A stretch of DNA of 64,000 bases, taken from the NCBI RefSeq assembly GCF_029968015.1, contig NZ_JASCIS010000008.1, positions 124,001 to 188,000 of the forward strand, read 5' to 3'. The DNA is from Streptomyces luteolus. Its GTDB lineage: Bacteria; Actinomycetota; Actinomycetes; Streptomycetales; Streptomycetaceae. The position numbers and the translations under genes were made by a program. The notes under the pieces are model-generated. The model was not told where the DNA came from and searched no databases. It was given only the letters and a program-made list of their open reading frames with translations. This document shows positions 34,236 through 42,543 of the stretch, piece after piece; the stretch's first letter is position 1; each line of letters begins with the position of its first letter.

Positions 34236-34922
34236 ATGACGAAGGTGCTGGTCGTGGACGACGACTTCATGGTGGCCAAGCTGCACGGCCGCTGCGTGTC
34301 CGCGATGGACGGATTCACGGTGGTCGGTGTCGCCCACAGCGGCGCCGACGCGCTGCGCGCGGCCGAGCGGCTGCGCCCCGATCTCGTCCTGCTCGACGTG
34401 TACTTGCCGGACATGGACGGCATCTCCGTCCTGCGCGAACTGCGCGCCGCCGAGGAGCGCGATCCCGGGCGGCCGCGGGTGGACGCGCTGTTCATCACGG
34501 CCGCCAGGGACGGCGACATCATCCGTTCCGCGCTGCGCGCCGGGGCGCTGCACTACCTCATCAAGCCGTTCAACCAGGCGGCGCTGCAAGAGCAGTTGAG
34601 GCATGTGGCCGCGCTGCGGGCCCGCCTCGACGACCTGGGCGAGGCCCGCCAGGAGGACGTCGACCAGATCTTCGGCACCCGCCCGCCGGGCTCCCGCGAA
34701 CTGCCGAAGGGCCTCGCGGCCCATACGGCGGACCTGGTCGAGCGGGTGCTGCGCGCGGAGCCGGGCGGCCTGTCCGCCACGCAGTGCGCCGAGGCGGGCT
34801 CCCTGTCGAGGGTGAGCGCCCGCCGCTATCTGGAGTTCTTCGCGGACACGGGCCGGGTCGAGGTGACGCTCAAGTACGGGGGTACGGGGCGGCCGGAGCG
34901 GCGGTACCGGTGGGTGGGATGA
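34236..34922 (+). CDS. CitB/DcuR-type response regulator
   Basis: 228 residues. The receiver domain (1-125) has the acidic pocket VVDDD (Asp8-10), phospho-acceptor Asp54 in LVLLDVYLPDMDG, FITAA and the switch lysine YLIKPF. The C-terminal part (about 160-225) is a winged/HTH domain of the CitB class (GLSATQCAEAGSLSRVSARRYLEFFADTGRVEVTLKYGG). Relatives work with CitA/DcuS sensor kinases that sense external carboxylates. No kinase gene is adjacent. It is divergent from tctCBA and likely activates it through the 34063-34110 repeats. Confidence 0.95.
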   Translation: MTKVLVVDDDFMVAKLHGRCVSAMDGFTVVGVAHSGADALRAAERLRPDLVLLDVYLPDMDGISVLRELRAAEERDPGRPRVDALFITAARDGDIIRSALRAGALHYLIKPFNQAALQEQLRHVAALRARLDDLGEARQEDVDQIFGTRPPGSRELPKGLAAHTADLVERVLRAEPGGLSATQCAEAGSLSRVSARRYLEFFADTGRVEVTLKYGGTGRPERRYRWVG

Positions 34923-35132
34923 GCTCCGGCGAACACGGCTCCGGGGAGAAACCGGACGTTCCGCACGCTGTCTTTAACCACTTCTGAGCCGACCCTTAAA
35001 GCGACCATAAGGATCACCAAGACCCGGCCTCAGCAGGCGATTTCACGGTTTCCAGGGGCTAGCTTCGAACTCGCCAACCCCCAGGGCTCGTCTCAGGCAG
35101 AACCCTGTTGAACCGTTTCGAGGAGACCCCCA

Positions 35133-36143
35133 ATGACCACGCGCCGCACCGTCGCCTCCGTCGCCGCCCTCGGCATCGCTCCGCTCGCGCTGACCGCCCT
35201 GGCCGCCTCCCCCGCCGCCGCGCACGGCTCGATGACGGACCCGGTCAGCCGCGTCTCGGCCTGCTTCGCCGAGGGCCCGGAGTCGCCGAAGTCGGCCGCC
35301 TGCAAGGCCGCGGTCGAGGCCAGCGGGGCGCAGGCCTTCTACGACTGGAACGAGGTCAACATCGCCGACGCCGCGGGCAAGCACCGCGAGATCATCCCGG
35401 ACGGCAAGCTCTGCAGCGCGGGCCGCGACAAGTACAAGGGCCTCGACCTGCCCCGCGCCGACTGGCCGGCCAGCGAACTCGGCGCCGGGAAGCACACGTT
35501 CCGCTACAAGGCGACCGCCCCGCACAAGGGCTCCTTCGAGCTGTACATCACCAAGGACAGCTACGACCCGAGCAAGCCGCTGAAGTGGTCGGACCTGGAG
35601 TCGGAGCCGTTCGCGAAGGTCACCGACCCGAAGCTGGAGAACGGTGAGTACGTCTTCGACGGCACCGTTCCGAACAAGTCAGGGCGCCACCTCGTCTACA
35701 GCATCTGGCAGCGCTCGGACTCCCCCGAGGCCTTCTACACCTGCTCGGACGTGACGTTCGGCAAGGACGGCGGTAGCGCCGCGAAGGCGCCGGAGGCCGA
35801 GGCTCCGTCGGGCGACCAGATCGACGCGGGCGCCGAGAAGTCCACGGTGGACCACTCCGGCCACGGCGGCGACCACGCCGAGCACGGTGCGCAGCACCAG
35901 GAGGCTGGGGCCGCCGAGACCGCCGGGGGCGCCGCGCCGCAGGAGGACACCGGCAACGCGCCCGAGGCGAACGGCGCCGCCGAGCCCGCGGCGGCCACCG
36001 GTACGGAGCTCGCCGAGACCGGCGGCGACTCCACCACCCCGTACATCGCGATCGGCGGTGCCGCGGCCCTCGCCGTCGGCGCCGCGGCCCTGTTCGGCTC
36101 GGTCCGCCGCCGCGCCACCGCGGGCGGCCGCCACAGCCGCTGA
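35133..36143 (+). CDS. Cell-wall-anchored lytic polysaccharide monooxygenase (AA10)
   Basis: Copper enzyme that oxidatively cleaves chitin or cellulose. Precursor of 336 residues: signal peptide 1-30 ending AAA, then His31 as the mature N-terminus. The histidine brace is His31 and His131 (KATAPHKGSFELYIT), with the axial Phe in SPEAFYTCSDVTF. After the catalytic domain (to about 210) comes a disordered linker with a His-rich patch (DHSGHGGDHAEHGAQH), then LAETGGD, a transmembrane helix and RRR. That is a sortase-E sorting signal, so it is wall-anchored. The linker could hold copper. Own transcription unit, start with GAGGAG. Confidence 0.95.
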   Translation: MTTRRTVASVAALGIAPLALTALAASPAAAHGSMTDPVSRVSACFAEGPESPKSAACKAAVEASGAQAFYDWNEVNIADAAGKHREIIPDGKLCSAGRDKYKGLDLPRADWPASELGAGKHTFRYKATAPHKGSFELYITKDSYDPSKPLKWSDLESEPFAKVTDPKLENGEYVFDGTVPNKSGRHLVYSIWQRSDSPEAFYTCSDVTFGKDGGSAAKAPEAEAPSGDQIDAGAEKSTVDHSGHGGDHAEHGAQHQEAGAAETAGGAAPQEDTGNAPEANGAAEPAAATGTELAETGGDSTTPYIAIGGAAALAVGAAALFGSVRRRATAGGRHSR

Positions 36144-36251
36144 CGCCCGTCCGGCTCCCGAACCCCGGCGCCTGCACGCCGGTTCCGCCGCGCCGCCGCT
36201 CCCCTTCCTTCACCTCGGGGGCGGCGGCGCGGCCCTGCGTACGCTGGCCGG

Positions 36252-36686
36252 GTGCCCGAGTTCCGGATCGCCCACCGCTGCCCGCTCACCCCCGCCGAGG
36301 CCTGGCGACGCGTCACCGACTGGCCGCGGCACGCCGCGCAGGTCCCGCTGACGCGCACGGCCGTACTGACGGCCCCGCCCACCCGTACGGGCACCTGCTT
36401 CGTGGCCCGCACGGGAGTCGGCCGGTTCGCCTTCGACGACCCGATGGAGGTCACCGCCTGGCAACCCCCGGCCGGGGACAGCGAGTTCGGCCACTGCCGA
36501 CTGGTCAAGACGGGCTCATTCCTGACGGGTTGGGCCGAGATCGAGGTACGCCCCCTCGGCACGGGTTCGTACGTGGTGTGGCGCGAGGACCTGCGGGTAC
36601 GCCCCCTGCCGAGGTTCCTGGACGCGTTGACGGCGCGGGCGGGCCGGGTGGTGTTCGGGTACGCGCTGCGGAAGGTGCTGGCTTGA
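36252..36686 (+). CDS. SRPBCC (START-like) family protein
   Basis: 144 residues with the pattern of a polyketide cyclase/dehydrase-type helix-grip fold: an opening strand FRIAHRCPLTPAEAWRRVTDWPRHAAQVPLT, central FDDPMEVTAWQPP, and a long C-terminal helix RFLDALTARAGRVVFGYALRKVL. GTG at 36252. Such proteins bind hydrophobic ligands. It is convergent with the ImuB-like gene, with the 36758 hairpin between. No function can be given. Confidence 0.8.
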   Translation: MPEFRIAHRCPLTPAEAWRRVTDWPRHAAQVPLTRTAVLTAPPTRTGTCFVARTGVGRFAFDDPMEVTAWQPPAGDSEFGHCRLVKTGSFLTGWAEIEVRPLGTGSYVVWREDLRVRPLPRFLDALTARAGRVVFGYALRKVLA

Positions 36687-36757
36687 CGGGGGCTTCTTTC
36701 CCCTACCCGCCCCTTCCCGAAATCCTGCGGAGCTTCGGGGCTCCGCCCCGGGCCCCG

Positions 36758-36809
36758 CTCCTCAATCGCCGGAGGGGCTCAATTTTGAGCCCCTCCGGCG
36801 ATTTAGGAG
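36758..36809. terminator. Bidirectional hairpin between SRPBCC and polymerase genes
   Basis: Arms of 25 nt with one mismatch (CTCCTCAATCGCCGGAGGGG / complement) enclose an ATTT loop. Outer GC-rich arms (CCCCTACCCGCCCCTTCCCG at about 36699 and CGGGAAGGGGCGGGGAGGGG at about 36813) could pair too, making a nested structure of ~135 nt. It belongs to the dispersed repeat family. Confidence 0.75.
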
Positions 36810-36843
36810 ATTCGGGAAGGGGCGGGGAGGGGAAAAGTCAGCC

Positions 36844-37815
36844 CTACGCCGCCAGCGCCCCCAACCCCACCGCCCCCTCCCCGAACCGCGCCCGCGCCCG
36901 GTCCGTCGCGGCCTCCAGGCGGCGGGCCTTGTCGTCGACCGGGTCGAAGGTCAGCTGGCGGGCGGCCTGTTCGGCGGGGCCCAGGCCCTCCGCGCGCAGG
37001 GAGAGCGTCCGTACCCGGGCGCGCTGCAGGCCGAGGGCCTCGTACATGCCGTACGCGGCGGCGGTCAGGGACGCCGAGTGCGCGGTGGGTTCGCGCAGGG
37101 CGCGGGAGCGGGTGGTGGTGGAACGGTCGGCGTAGCGCACCGTCAGCGTCAGGGAGCGGCACACCTGGCTCGCGCCGCGCATCCGCGCCCCCAGTTCCGC
37201 GGTGAGCGAGAGCAGGGCGCGCCGGTGCCTGGCGGGGTCCAACTCGTCGCGGGCGAAGGGCCGTTCGGCGGCGAGGGAGCGGGCCGCGGCGTTGCGTACG
37301 ACGGGGGTGCGGTCGATGCCGCGCGCCTTCTCGTACACCTCGCGCCCCGTCTTCGCCCCGAGGATCCGCTGGAGTGTGCCGGGCGGTGCGGCGGCGACGC
37401 GGTCGACGGAGTCGAGGCCGTAGGTGCACAGGGTGCGGGCGGTGGCCCGGCCGACGCCTTCGAGGGCGACGACCGGCTTGCGGTCGAGGAACTCCCGTAC
37501 GCCGTCGGCCGTCGCCGGCACCACCCGGGTCTGCCCGGGCCCCGCCTCCCGAGCGGCCATCCTGGCCAGCATCGGGTTGGGGCCCGCGCCGATCACGCAG
37601 TCCACGCCGTGCAGGGCGAGCGCGCGGACCCGTACGAGCGCGGCGAGCTGTTCGGCGTCCCGGTCGAAGTAGCGCAGGGCGCCGCGCACGTCGGCGAGGG
37701 CCGTGTCGGGCGGCGCGGCCTCGACGACGGGCGTCAACTCGCCGAGCAGCGCGATGAGTTCGGGCAGCAGGGCATCACTGTCCGCGCCCGTCAGGAACCG
37801 TACACAAAGAATCAT
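36844..37815 (-). CDS. Y-family polymerase-like protein (ImuB-like), catalytic residues absent
   Basis: 323 residues with Y-family architecture: palm/fingers (1-165), helix-hairpin-helix thumb (VVALEGVGRATARTLCTYGLDSVDRVAA, about 165-220) and little-finger domain. The first palm motif, normally DMDAFFAS, reads CVRFLTGADSDA, and the SIDEA motif is ALADVRGALRYF. The three metal-binding acids are therefore missing, as in ImuB. ATG overlaps the dnaE2 stop (ATGA), so both are coupled. Likely an adaptor that brings DnaE2 to the sliding clamp during mutagenic repair. No ImuA-type gene is here, and it is shorter than mycobacterial ImuB. Confidence 0.85.
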   Translation of the reverse strand: MILCVRFLTGADSDALLPELIALLGELTPVVEAAPPDTALADVRGALRYFDRDAEQLAALVRVRALALHGVDCVIGAGPNPMLARMAAREAGPGQTRVVPATADGVREFLDRKPVVALEGVGRATARTLCTYGLDSVDRVAAAPPGTLQRILGAKTGREVYEKARGIDRTPVVRNAAARSLAAERPFARDELDPARHRRALLSLTAELGARMRGASQVCRSLTLTVRYADRSTTTRSRALREPTAHSASLTAAAYGMYEALGLQRARVRTLSLRAEGLGPAEQAARQLTFDPVDDKARRLEAATDRARARFGEGAVGLGALAA

Positions 37816-40800
37816 CCCGCGCTCCCCTGGCTCCGGTGCCACAACTTCCGTCCTCCCGGGGGCCCTTCGCCGGGTGGCTGAAGGTCGGCCCACGGGTTCA
37901 TCTCGTAGCCGGTGGGCATACGGATCCGCCGTCCCGTATCGGCGTCCGTATCGGCGTCCGTATCGGCGTCCGTATCCGCGACGGCGACGGGCGCCGCCAG
38001 CCGCTCCCCCACCGCTTCGAGCCCGCCCGTCCCGCGCAGCTCGACCAGCTCCTGGAGGTTCCACGCCGCCGCGCCCACCACGGACAGGCTGCGCGGGCCG
38101 CGCCGCTGGACCACGCCGCGGACGAGGAGCAGCCAGGAGTGGAAGACGGTGTGCGCGCACCGCTCGTGGCTGTCGTCGAAGAAGGCGAGGTCGACCAGGC
38201 CCGTGCCGTCGTCGAGGGTGGTGAAGATGACGCGGCGCCCGGAGCGGATGGGCGGCGTCTGGGTGGCCGCCTTGGCGCCCGCGACCAGGACGGTCTGCCC
38301 GTTCTCGGCCAGCCGCAGCCGCTTCGCGGAGGTCACGCCGAGCTCCTGCAGGAACGCGTAGTGGTCGCCCATGAGGTGCCGCGATGCGTCCATGCCGAGG
38401 ACGCCGAGCTCGGCGCTGAGCCGTTCGGCCTCGCCGAGGTCGGGCAGGCCGACGGCGGCGGTCTTCCGGCCGCCCGCGAGGGGGAGTTGCGAGCCGTACG
38501 AGCCGCGGGCGCCGCGGTGCAGTTCGGCGAGGTGCAGGAGCAGATCGCGCCGGTTGCCGCCGAACGCGTCCAACGCGCCCACCTGCGCGAGCCGTTCGGC
38601 CACCGGCCTGCCGGGCCTGGCCCGCTGCCAGAAGTCGAGCAGCGAGGAGTACGGGCGGCCCTCGTCGATCCGCCGCGCCTCCGCCTCGCTGATCCCGTGC
38701 ACGTCGGACAGCGCGAGCCGCACGCCCCAGCGGCCACCGGACCGCCCACCCTCATCGGACACCAGTTCGATGGTGTGGGCGACCGCGGACCGGTTCACGT
38801 CGAGGGGTAGCACCGGCACCCCGCGCCGCCTCGCGTCCGCGAGCAGCAGCCGCTTCGGGTACATGCCGGGGTCGTGGGTGAGCAGCCCGGCGTAGAACGC
38901 GGCCGGGTGGTGGGCCTTGAGCCAGGCGGACTGGTAGGTCGGCACGGCGAAGGCGACGGCGTGCGCCTTGCAGAATCCGTACGATCCGAACGCCTCGATG
39001 ATCTCCCAGGTCCGCTGGATCGTCTCGGCGTCGTACCCGTTCGCGGCCGCGTGCTGGGCGAACCACACCTTGATCCGGCCCTGCGACTCGGGGTGGGAGA
39101 GCCCGCGCCGCACCCGGTCGGCCTCGCCGCGGCCGCAGCCGGTCATGATGTCCACCATCGCGATGATCTGCTCGTGGAAGACGACGACGCCGTACGTCTC
39201 GCGCAGCGGTTCCTCCAGGTCGGGGTGCGGATAGCTGACGGGCCTGCGGCCGTGCCGGGACTCGATGAACGGCCGCACCATGTCGGCCGCGACCGGTCCG
39301 GGCCGGAACAGCGAGATGTCCACGACGAGGTCGTGGAAGGTCGCGGGCTGAAGCCGCCCGACCAGGTCGCGCTGGCCCGGCGACTCGATCTGGAAGCACC
39401 CAAGGGTCTCGGCGCTGCGGATGAGTTCGTACGTCGCCGGGTCGCCAGGCGGGACCGCGTCCAGGTCGACGGAGGCACCCGTGGCGCGTTCGACCTCTCG
39501 TACGGCGTGCGCCATCGCGGACTGCATGCGGACGCCGAGCACGTCGAGCTTGAGCAGTCCGAGCTCCTCCACGTCCTCCTTGTCGAACTGGGACATGGGA
39601 AGCCCTTCGCCGCTGGTCGGCACCACGGGCGTACGGGCGAGCAGCGAGGCGTCCGAGAGCAGCACCCCGCACGGGTGCATGGCGATCCCGCGCGGCAGCG
39701 CGTCGAGCCCTTCGACCAGCTCCCACAACCGCCCGTACTTCTCCCGCTGTTCGGCCACGTCCTTCAGCTCGGGCAGTTCCGCCATCGCCGCGCGGGCGTC
39801 CTTGGCGCGGATGTGCGGGAACGCCTTGGCGAGCCGGTCGATCTCGGCGGGGTCCATGGACAGGGCCGCGCCGACGTCCCGGATGGCGTGCCGTACGCGG
39901 TAGGTCTCGGGCATGGAGACGGTGGCGACCCGTTCGGCGCCGAAGCGGTCGATGATCGCGCGGTACACCTCGATCCGGCGGGCGGACTCCACGTCGATGT
40001 CGATATCGGGAAGGACGGACCGCCGCGTGGACAGGAACCGCTCCATCAGCAGCCCGTGCTCGACGGGGTCGGCGTGCGCGATGCCGAGCAGGTGGTTGAC
40101 GAGCGACCCGGCCCCCGAGCCGCGCGCGGCCACCCGGATCCCCATCTCCCGTACATCGTCCACGACTTGGGCGACCGTCAGGAAGTACGAGGCGAAGCCG
40201 TGGTGGGCGATGACGTCCAGCTCCTGGTGCATCCGCTCCCAGTAGGCGCGCCGGTCGCCGTAGCCGCGAAGCAGCATTCCGGCGGCGGCGCGGGAGGTGA
40301 GGGCGCGCTGCGCGGTGCGCCGCCCGGCGCCGACGAGCCGCGCCTCCGGGAAGTGCACGGAGCCGATGCCCAGGTCGTCCTCGGGGTCGACGAGGCAGGC
40401 GGCGGCGGTCTGCTGGGTGCTTTCGAGCAGGCGGTACGCGGCCTCGCGCCGGTAGCCCGCCGCCTCCACGACCCGCTCCGCCTCATGCAGCATCGCGTCG
40501 GCGCCCTTGAGCCAGCGCTCACCGCTGTCCAGCCCCTTGCGCGGATCGATGGGCACGAGGCGCCGGGCGGCGTCCAGGACGTCGGCGACGGGGCCCTGGC
40601 CCGGGTCGGCGTACCGGACGGCGTTGCTGAGCACGGGCCGTACGCCCTGCTCGGCGGCGAAGCCCACGGTGCGGGCGGCGAGCCGCAGCGATCCGGGCCC
40701 TGTGCCTTTCAGCCCGTGGTGGACGGCCTCCAGGCGGAGCGCGTCGGCGTACCGCTCCCGCCAGGGCGCGAGGAGTTTCGCGGCGCGGTCGGGGCGGCCT

Positions 40801-41282
40801 GCGGCGAGGGCGCGGCCCACGTCGGAGGCGGGGCCGAGCAGCACGGTGAGGCCGTCGCCGTGGTTGTCCGACCAGGGAAGCAGCGGCTGCGCCGAGGCGT
40901 CCCGGGCGTCGGCGTGCGCAGCGGTGATCATCCGGCAGAGCTCGGCCCAGGCGGCGGCGCCGTCCCGGGCGAGGTAGGTGACGCGGGGCGCGGACTCGTC
41001 GACGAAGGCGCCGCCGCGCACGGGGGTGCGCCGCTTCTCCTGCGCGGAGCCCGATTCCCGTACGGCCGGCGCCACCGCGAGGTCGACGCCGAACAGCGGC
41101 CGCACCCCGGCCTTCTCACAGGCCGAGGCGAAGCGCACCGTCCCGGAGAGGGTGTCCCGGTCGGTGAGCGCAGCTGCGTCCATGCCCCGCTCGGCGGCGC
41201 GCTCGGCCAGCCGCTCCGGGTGCGAGGCGCCGTAGCGCAACGAGAACCCGGAGACGGTGCGCAGATGCGTGAACTCCGGCAC
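37812..41282 (-). CDS. dnaE2: Error-prone DNA polymerase III alpha subunit DnaE2
   Basis: 1156 residues. The order is degenerate PHP domain (1-250), palm with catalytic PDIDIDVES, fingers, helix-hairpin-helix, and OB fold near the C-terminus (TQTPPIRSGRRVIFTTLDDGTGLVDLAFF). In the PHP domain the metal-binding HxH motif is lost (FTHLRTVSGFSLRYG), so no proofreading is expected. GTG at 41282 follows AGGAGGTGCGT. A near-consensus LexA box is 65 bp upstream, so it should be DNA-damage induced. The C-terminus holds a (DTDA)n repeat. Translesion synthesis is the known role of the family. Confidence 0.94.
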   Translation of the reverse strand: MPEFTHLRTVSGFSLRYGASHPERLAERAAERGMDAAALTDRDTLSGTVRFASACEKAGVRPLFGVDLAVAPAVRESGSAQEKRRTPVRGGAFVDESAPRVTYLARDGAAAWAELCRMITAAHADARDASAQPLLPWSDNHGDGLTVLLGPASDVGRALAAGRPDRAAKLLAPWRERYADALRLEAVHHGLKGTGPGSLRLAARTVGFAAEQGVRPVLSNAVRYADPGQGPVADVLDAARRLVPIDPRKGLDSGERWLKGADAMLHEAERVVEAAGYRREAAYRLLESTQQTAAACLVDPEDDLGIGSVHFPEARLVGAGRRTAQRALTSRAAAGMLLRGYGDRRAYWERMHQELDVIAHHGFASYFLTVAQVVDDVREMGIRVAARGSGAGSLVNHLLGIAHADPVEHGLLMERFLSTRRSVLPDIDIDVESARRIEVYRAIIDRFGAERVATVSMPETYRVRHAIRDVGAALSMDPAEIDRLAKAFPHIRAKDARAAMAELPELKDVAEQREKYGRLWELVEGLDALPRGIAMHPCGVLLSDASLLARTPVVPTSGEGLPMSQFDKEDVEELGLLKLDVLGVRMQSAMAHAVREVERATGASVDLDAVPPGDPATYELIRSAETLGCFQIESPGQRDLVGRLQPATFHDLVVDISLFRPGPVAADMVRPFIESRHGRRPVSYPHPDLEEPLRETYGVVVFHEQIIAMVDIMTGCGRGEADRVRRGLSHPESQGRIKVWFAQHAAANGYDAETIQRTWEIIEAFGSYGFCKAHAVAFAVPTYQSAWLKAHHPAAFYAGLLTHDPGMYPKRLLLADARRRGVPVLPLDVNRSAVAHTIELVSDEGGRSGGRWGVRLALSDVHGISEAEARRIDEGRPYSSLLDFWQRARPGRPVAERLAQVGALDAFGGNRRDLLLHLAELHRGARGSYGSQLPLAGGRKTAAVGLPDLGEAERLSAELGVLGMDASRHLMGDHYAFLQELGVTSAKRLRLAENGQTVLVAGAKAATQTPPIRSGRRVIFTTLDDGTGLVDLAFFDDSHERCAHTVFHSWLLLVRGVVQRRGPRSLSVVGAAAWNLQELVELRGTGGLEAVGERLAAPVAVADTDADTDADTDADTGRRIRMPTGYEMNPWADLQPPGEGPPGGRKLWHRSQGSAG
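37936..37977 (-). repeat. 12-bp tandem repeat near the dnaE2 3' end
   Basis: Three full GTATCGGCGTCC units and a partial fourth code the acidic run DADTDADTDADT near residues 1100-1115. In frame. Confidence 0.9.
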
Positions 41283-41346
41283 ACGCACCTCCTGAACCCA
41301 CCTGAACCATCGCTCTCCGCATCCCCTTCTCCACCATAGACCAGTT

Positions 41347-41362
41347 TCGAACGTACGTACGA
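41347..41362. promoter_or_regulatory. LexA box (SOS operator) of dnaE2
   Basis: TCGAACGTACGTACGA matches the actinobacterial SOS box TCGAAC-N4-GTTCGA at 11 of the 12 defined positions. It sits 65 bp upstream of the dnaE2 start. Confidence 0.8.
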
Positions 41363-41466
41363 CCCCACGGGACTCCACGTGGACCGCAGGTGTGCCGCTC
41401 GCCCGCACTCACCCGTTCGGTCCCGCCCTGCTGCGGGCCGCGGGCTCCCCGTCGAGCGTGGTGGGC

Positions 41467-42543
41467 ATGACGAGGACCACACGCGGCGGCGGCCTGGACG
41501 GCGACCCGGGAACCGGATTTCTCCACGAGGTCAGGGACGCGGTGAGCGTCCGCACCGGTCTCCTGGTCATCGGGGTGCTCCTGGTGCAGCTCGCCTTCAT
41601 CGCTTCGTACATCGGCGCTTTCCACAAGCCCGTGCCGCACGAGATCCCGATCGCGGTGGCGGGACCGAACGCCCAGGTCACCGGGCAGGCCGTGGAGCGG
41701 CTGCGCGCGCTGCCGGGCGAGCCGCTGAAGCCGCGCGCGGTCAGGGACGAGGCGGAGGCGGTCGAGCAGATCCGGAACCGGGGCGTCGACGGCGCCCTGA
41801 TCGTCGACCCGCGCGCGCCCGGCGACCGGCTCCTGGTCGCGAGCGCCGCGGGCGGCAGCCTCTCGCAGGCGCTCGAAGAGGTCGTCGGAGCCGCGGAGAA
41901 GGCCCAGAAGCGCACGCTGACGGTCAGGGACGTGGTCCCGGGCGCCGCCGGGGACGCCCGCGGCCTGTCCTCGTTCTACCTCGTCGTCGGCTGGTGCGTG
42001 GGCGGCTATCTGTGCGCCTCGGCCCTGGCGATCAGCGCGGGCGCCAAGCCCGCCAACCCGGCCCGCGCCCTGATCCGGCTCTGCGTGATGCTCCTGTACG
42101 CGATCGTGGCGGGCCTGCTCGGCGCGGTGATCGCGGGCCCGTGGCTGGACGCGCTGCCCGGCAACGTGATGGCGATGTGGGGCCTCGGCGCGCTCCTGGT
42201 CTTCGCGGTCGGCGCGCTGACGCTCGCGTTCCAGGGCATCGCGGGCGTGGTCGGCATCGGCCTGGCGATCATCGTGGTCGTGGTCCTCGGCAACCCGAGC
42301 GCGGGCGGCGCCTACCCGTACCCCTTGCTCCCCGGCTTCTGGCGCGGCCTCGGCCCCGTACTCCCACCCGGCGCGGGCACGTTCGCCGCCCGCTCCATCG
42401 CGTACTTCAAGGGCAACGGCGCGGGCGGCCCGTTCCTGGTCCTCGGAGCGTGGGCGGTCGCGTCGGCGGCGGTCACCCTGGTTCTTTCACTGCTACGCCA
42501 GGACCGGCGCGCCCGAACCCGGCAGCAGCCTCAACTCCCGTAG
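41467..42543 (+). CDS. Membrane protein, YhgE/Pip-ABC2-like
   Basis: 358 residues. One N-terminal helix (TGLLVIGVLLVQLAFIASYIGAF) is followed by an extracytoplasmic domain of ~125 residues (PHEIPIAVAGPNAQVTGQAVERLRAL ... AAGGSLSQALEEVV) and a C-terminal bundle of five to six helices (SSFYLVVGWCVGGYLCASALAISAGA onward). This matches the layout of YhgE/Pip and ABC-2-like permeases. ATG at 41467 (MTRTTRGG) is chosen; an upstream frame start at 41392 lacks a ribosome site. No ATPase partner. The function is unknown. Its 3' end overlaps adhE by 13 bp, tail to tail. Confidence 0.82.
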   Translation: MTRTTRGGGLDGDPGTGFLHEVRDAVSVRTGLLVIGVLLVQLAFIASYIGAFHKPVPHEIPIAVAGPNAQVTGQAVERLRALPGEPLKPRAVRDEAEAVEQIRNRGVDGALIVDPRAPGDRLLVASAAGGSLSQALEEVVGAAEKAQKRTLTVRDVVPGAAGDARGLSSFYLVVGWCVGGYLCASALAISAGAKPANPARALIRLCVMLLYAIVAGLLGAVIAGPWLDALPGNVMAMWGLGALLVFAVGALTLAFQGIAGVVGIGLAIIVVVVLGNPSAGGAYPYPLLPGFWRGLGPVLPPGAGTFAARSIAYFKGNGAGGPFLVLGAWAVASAAVTLVLSLLRQDRRARTRQQPQLP

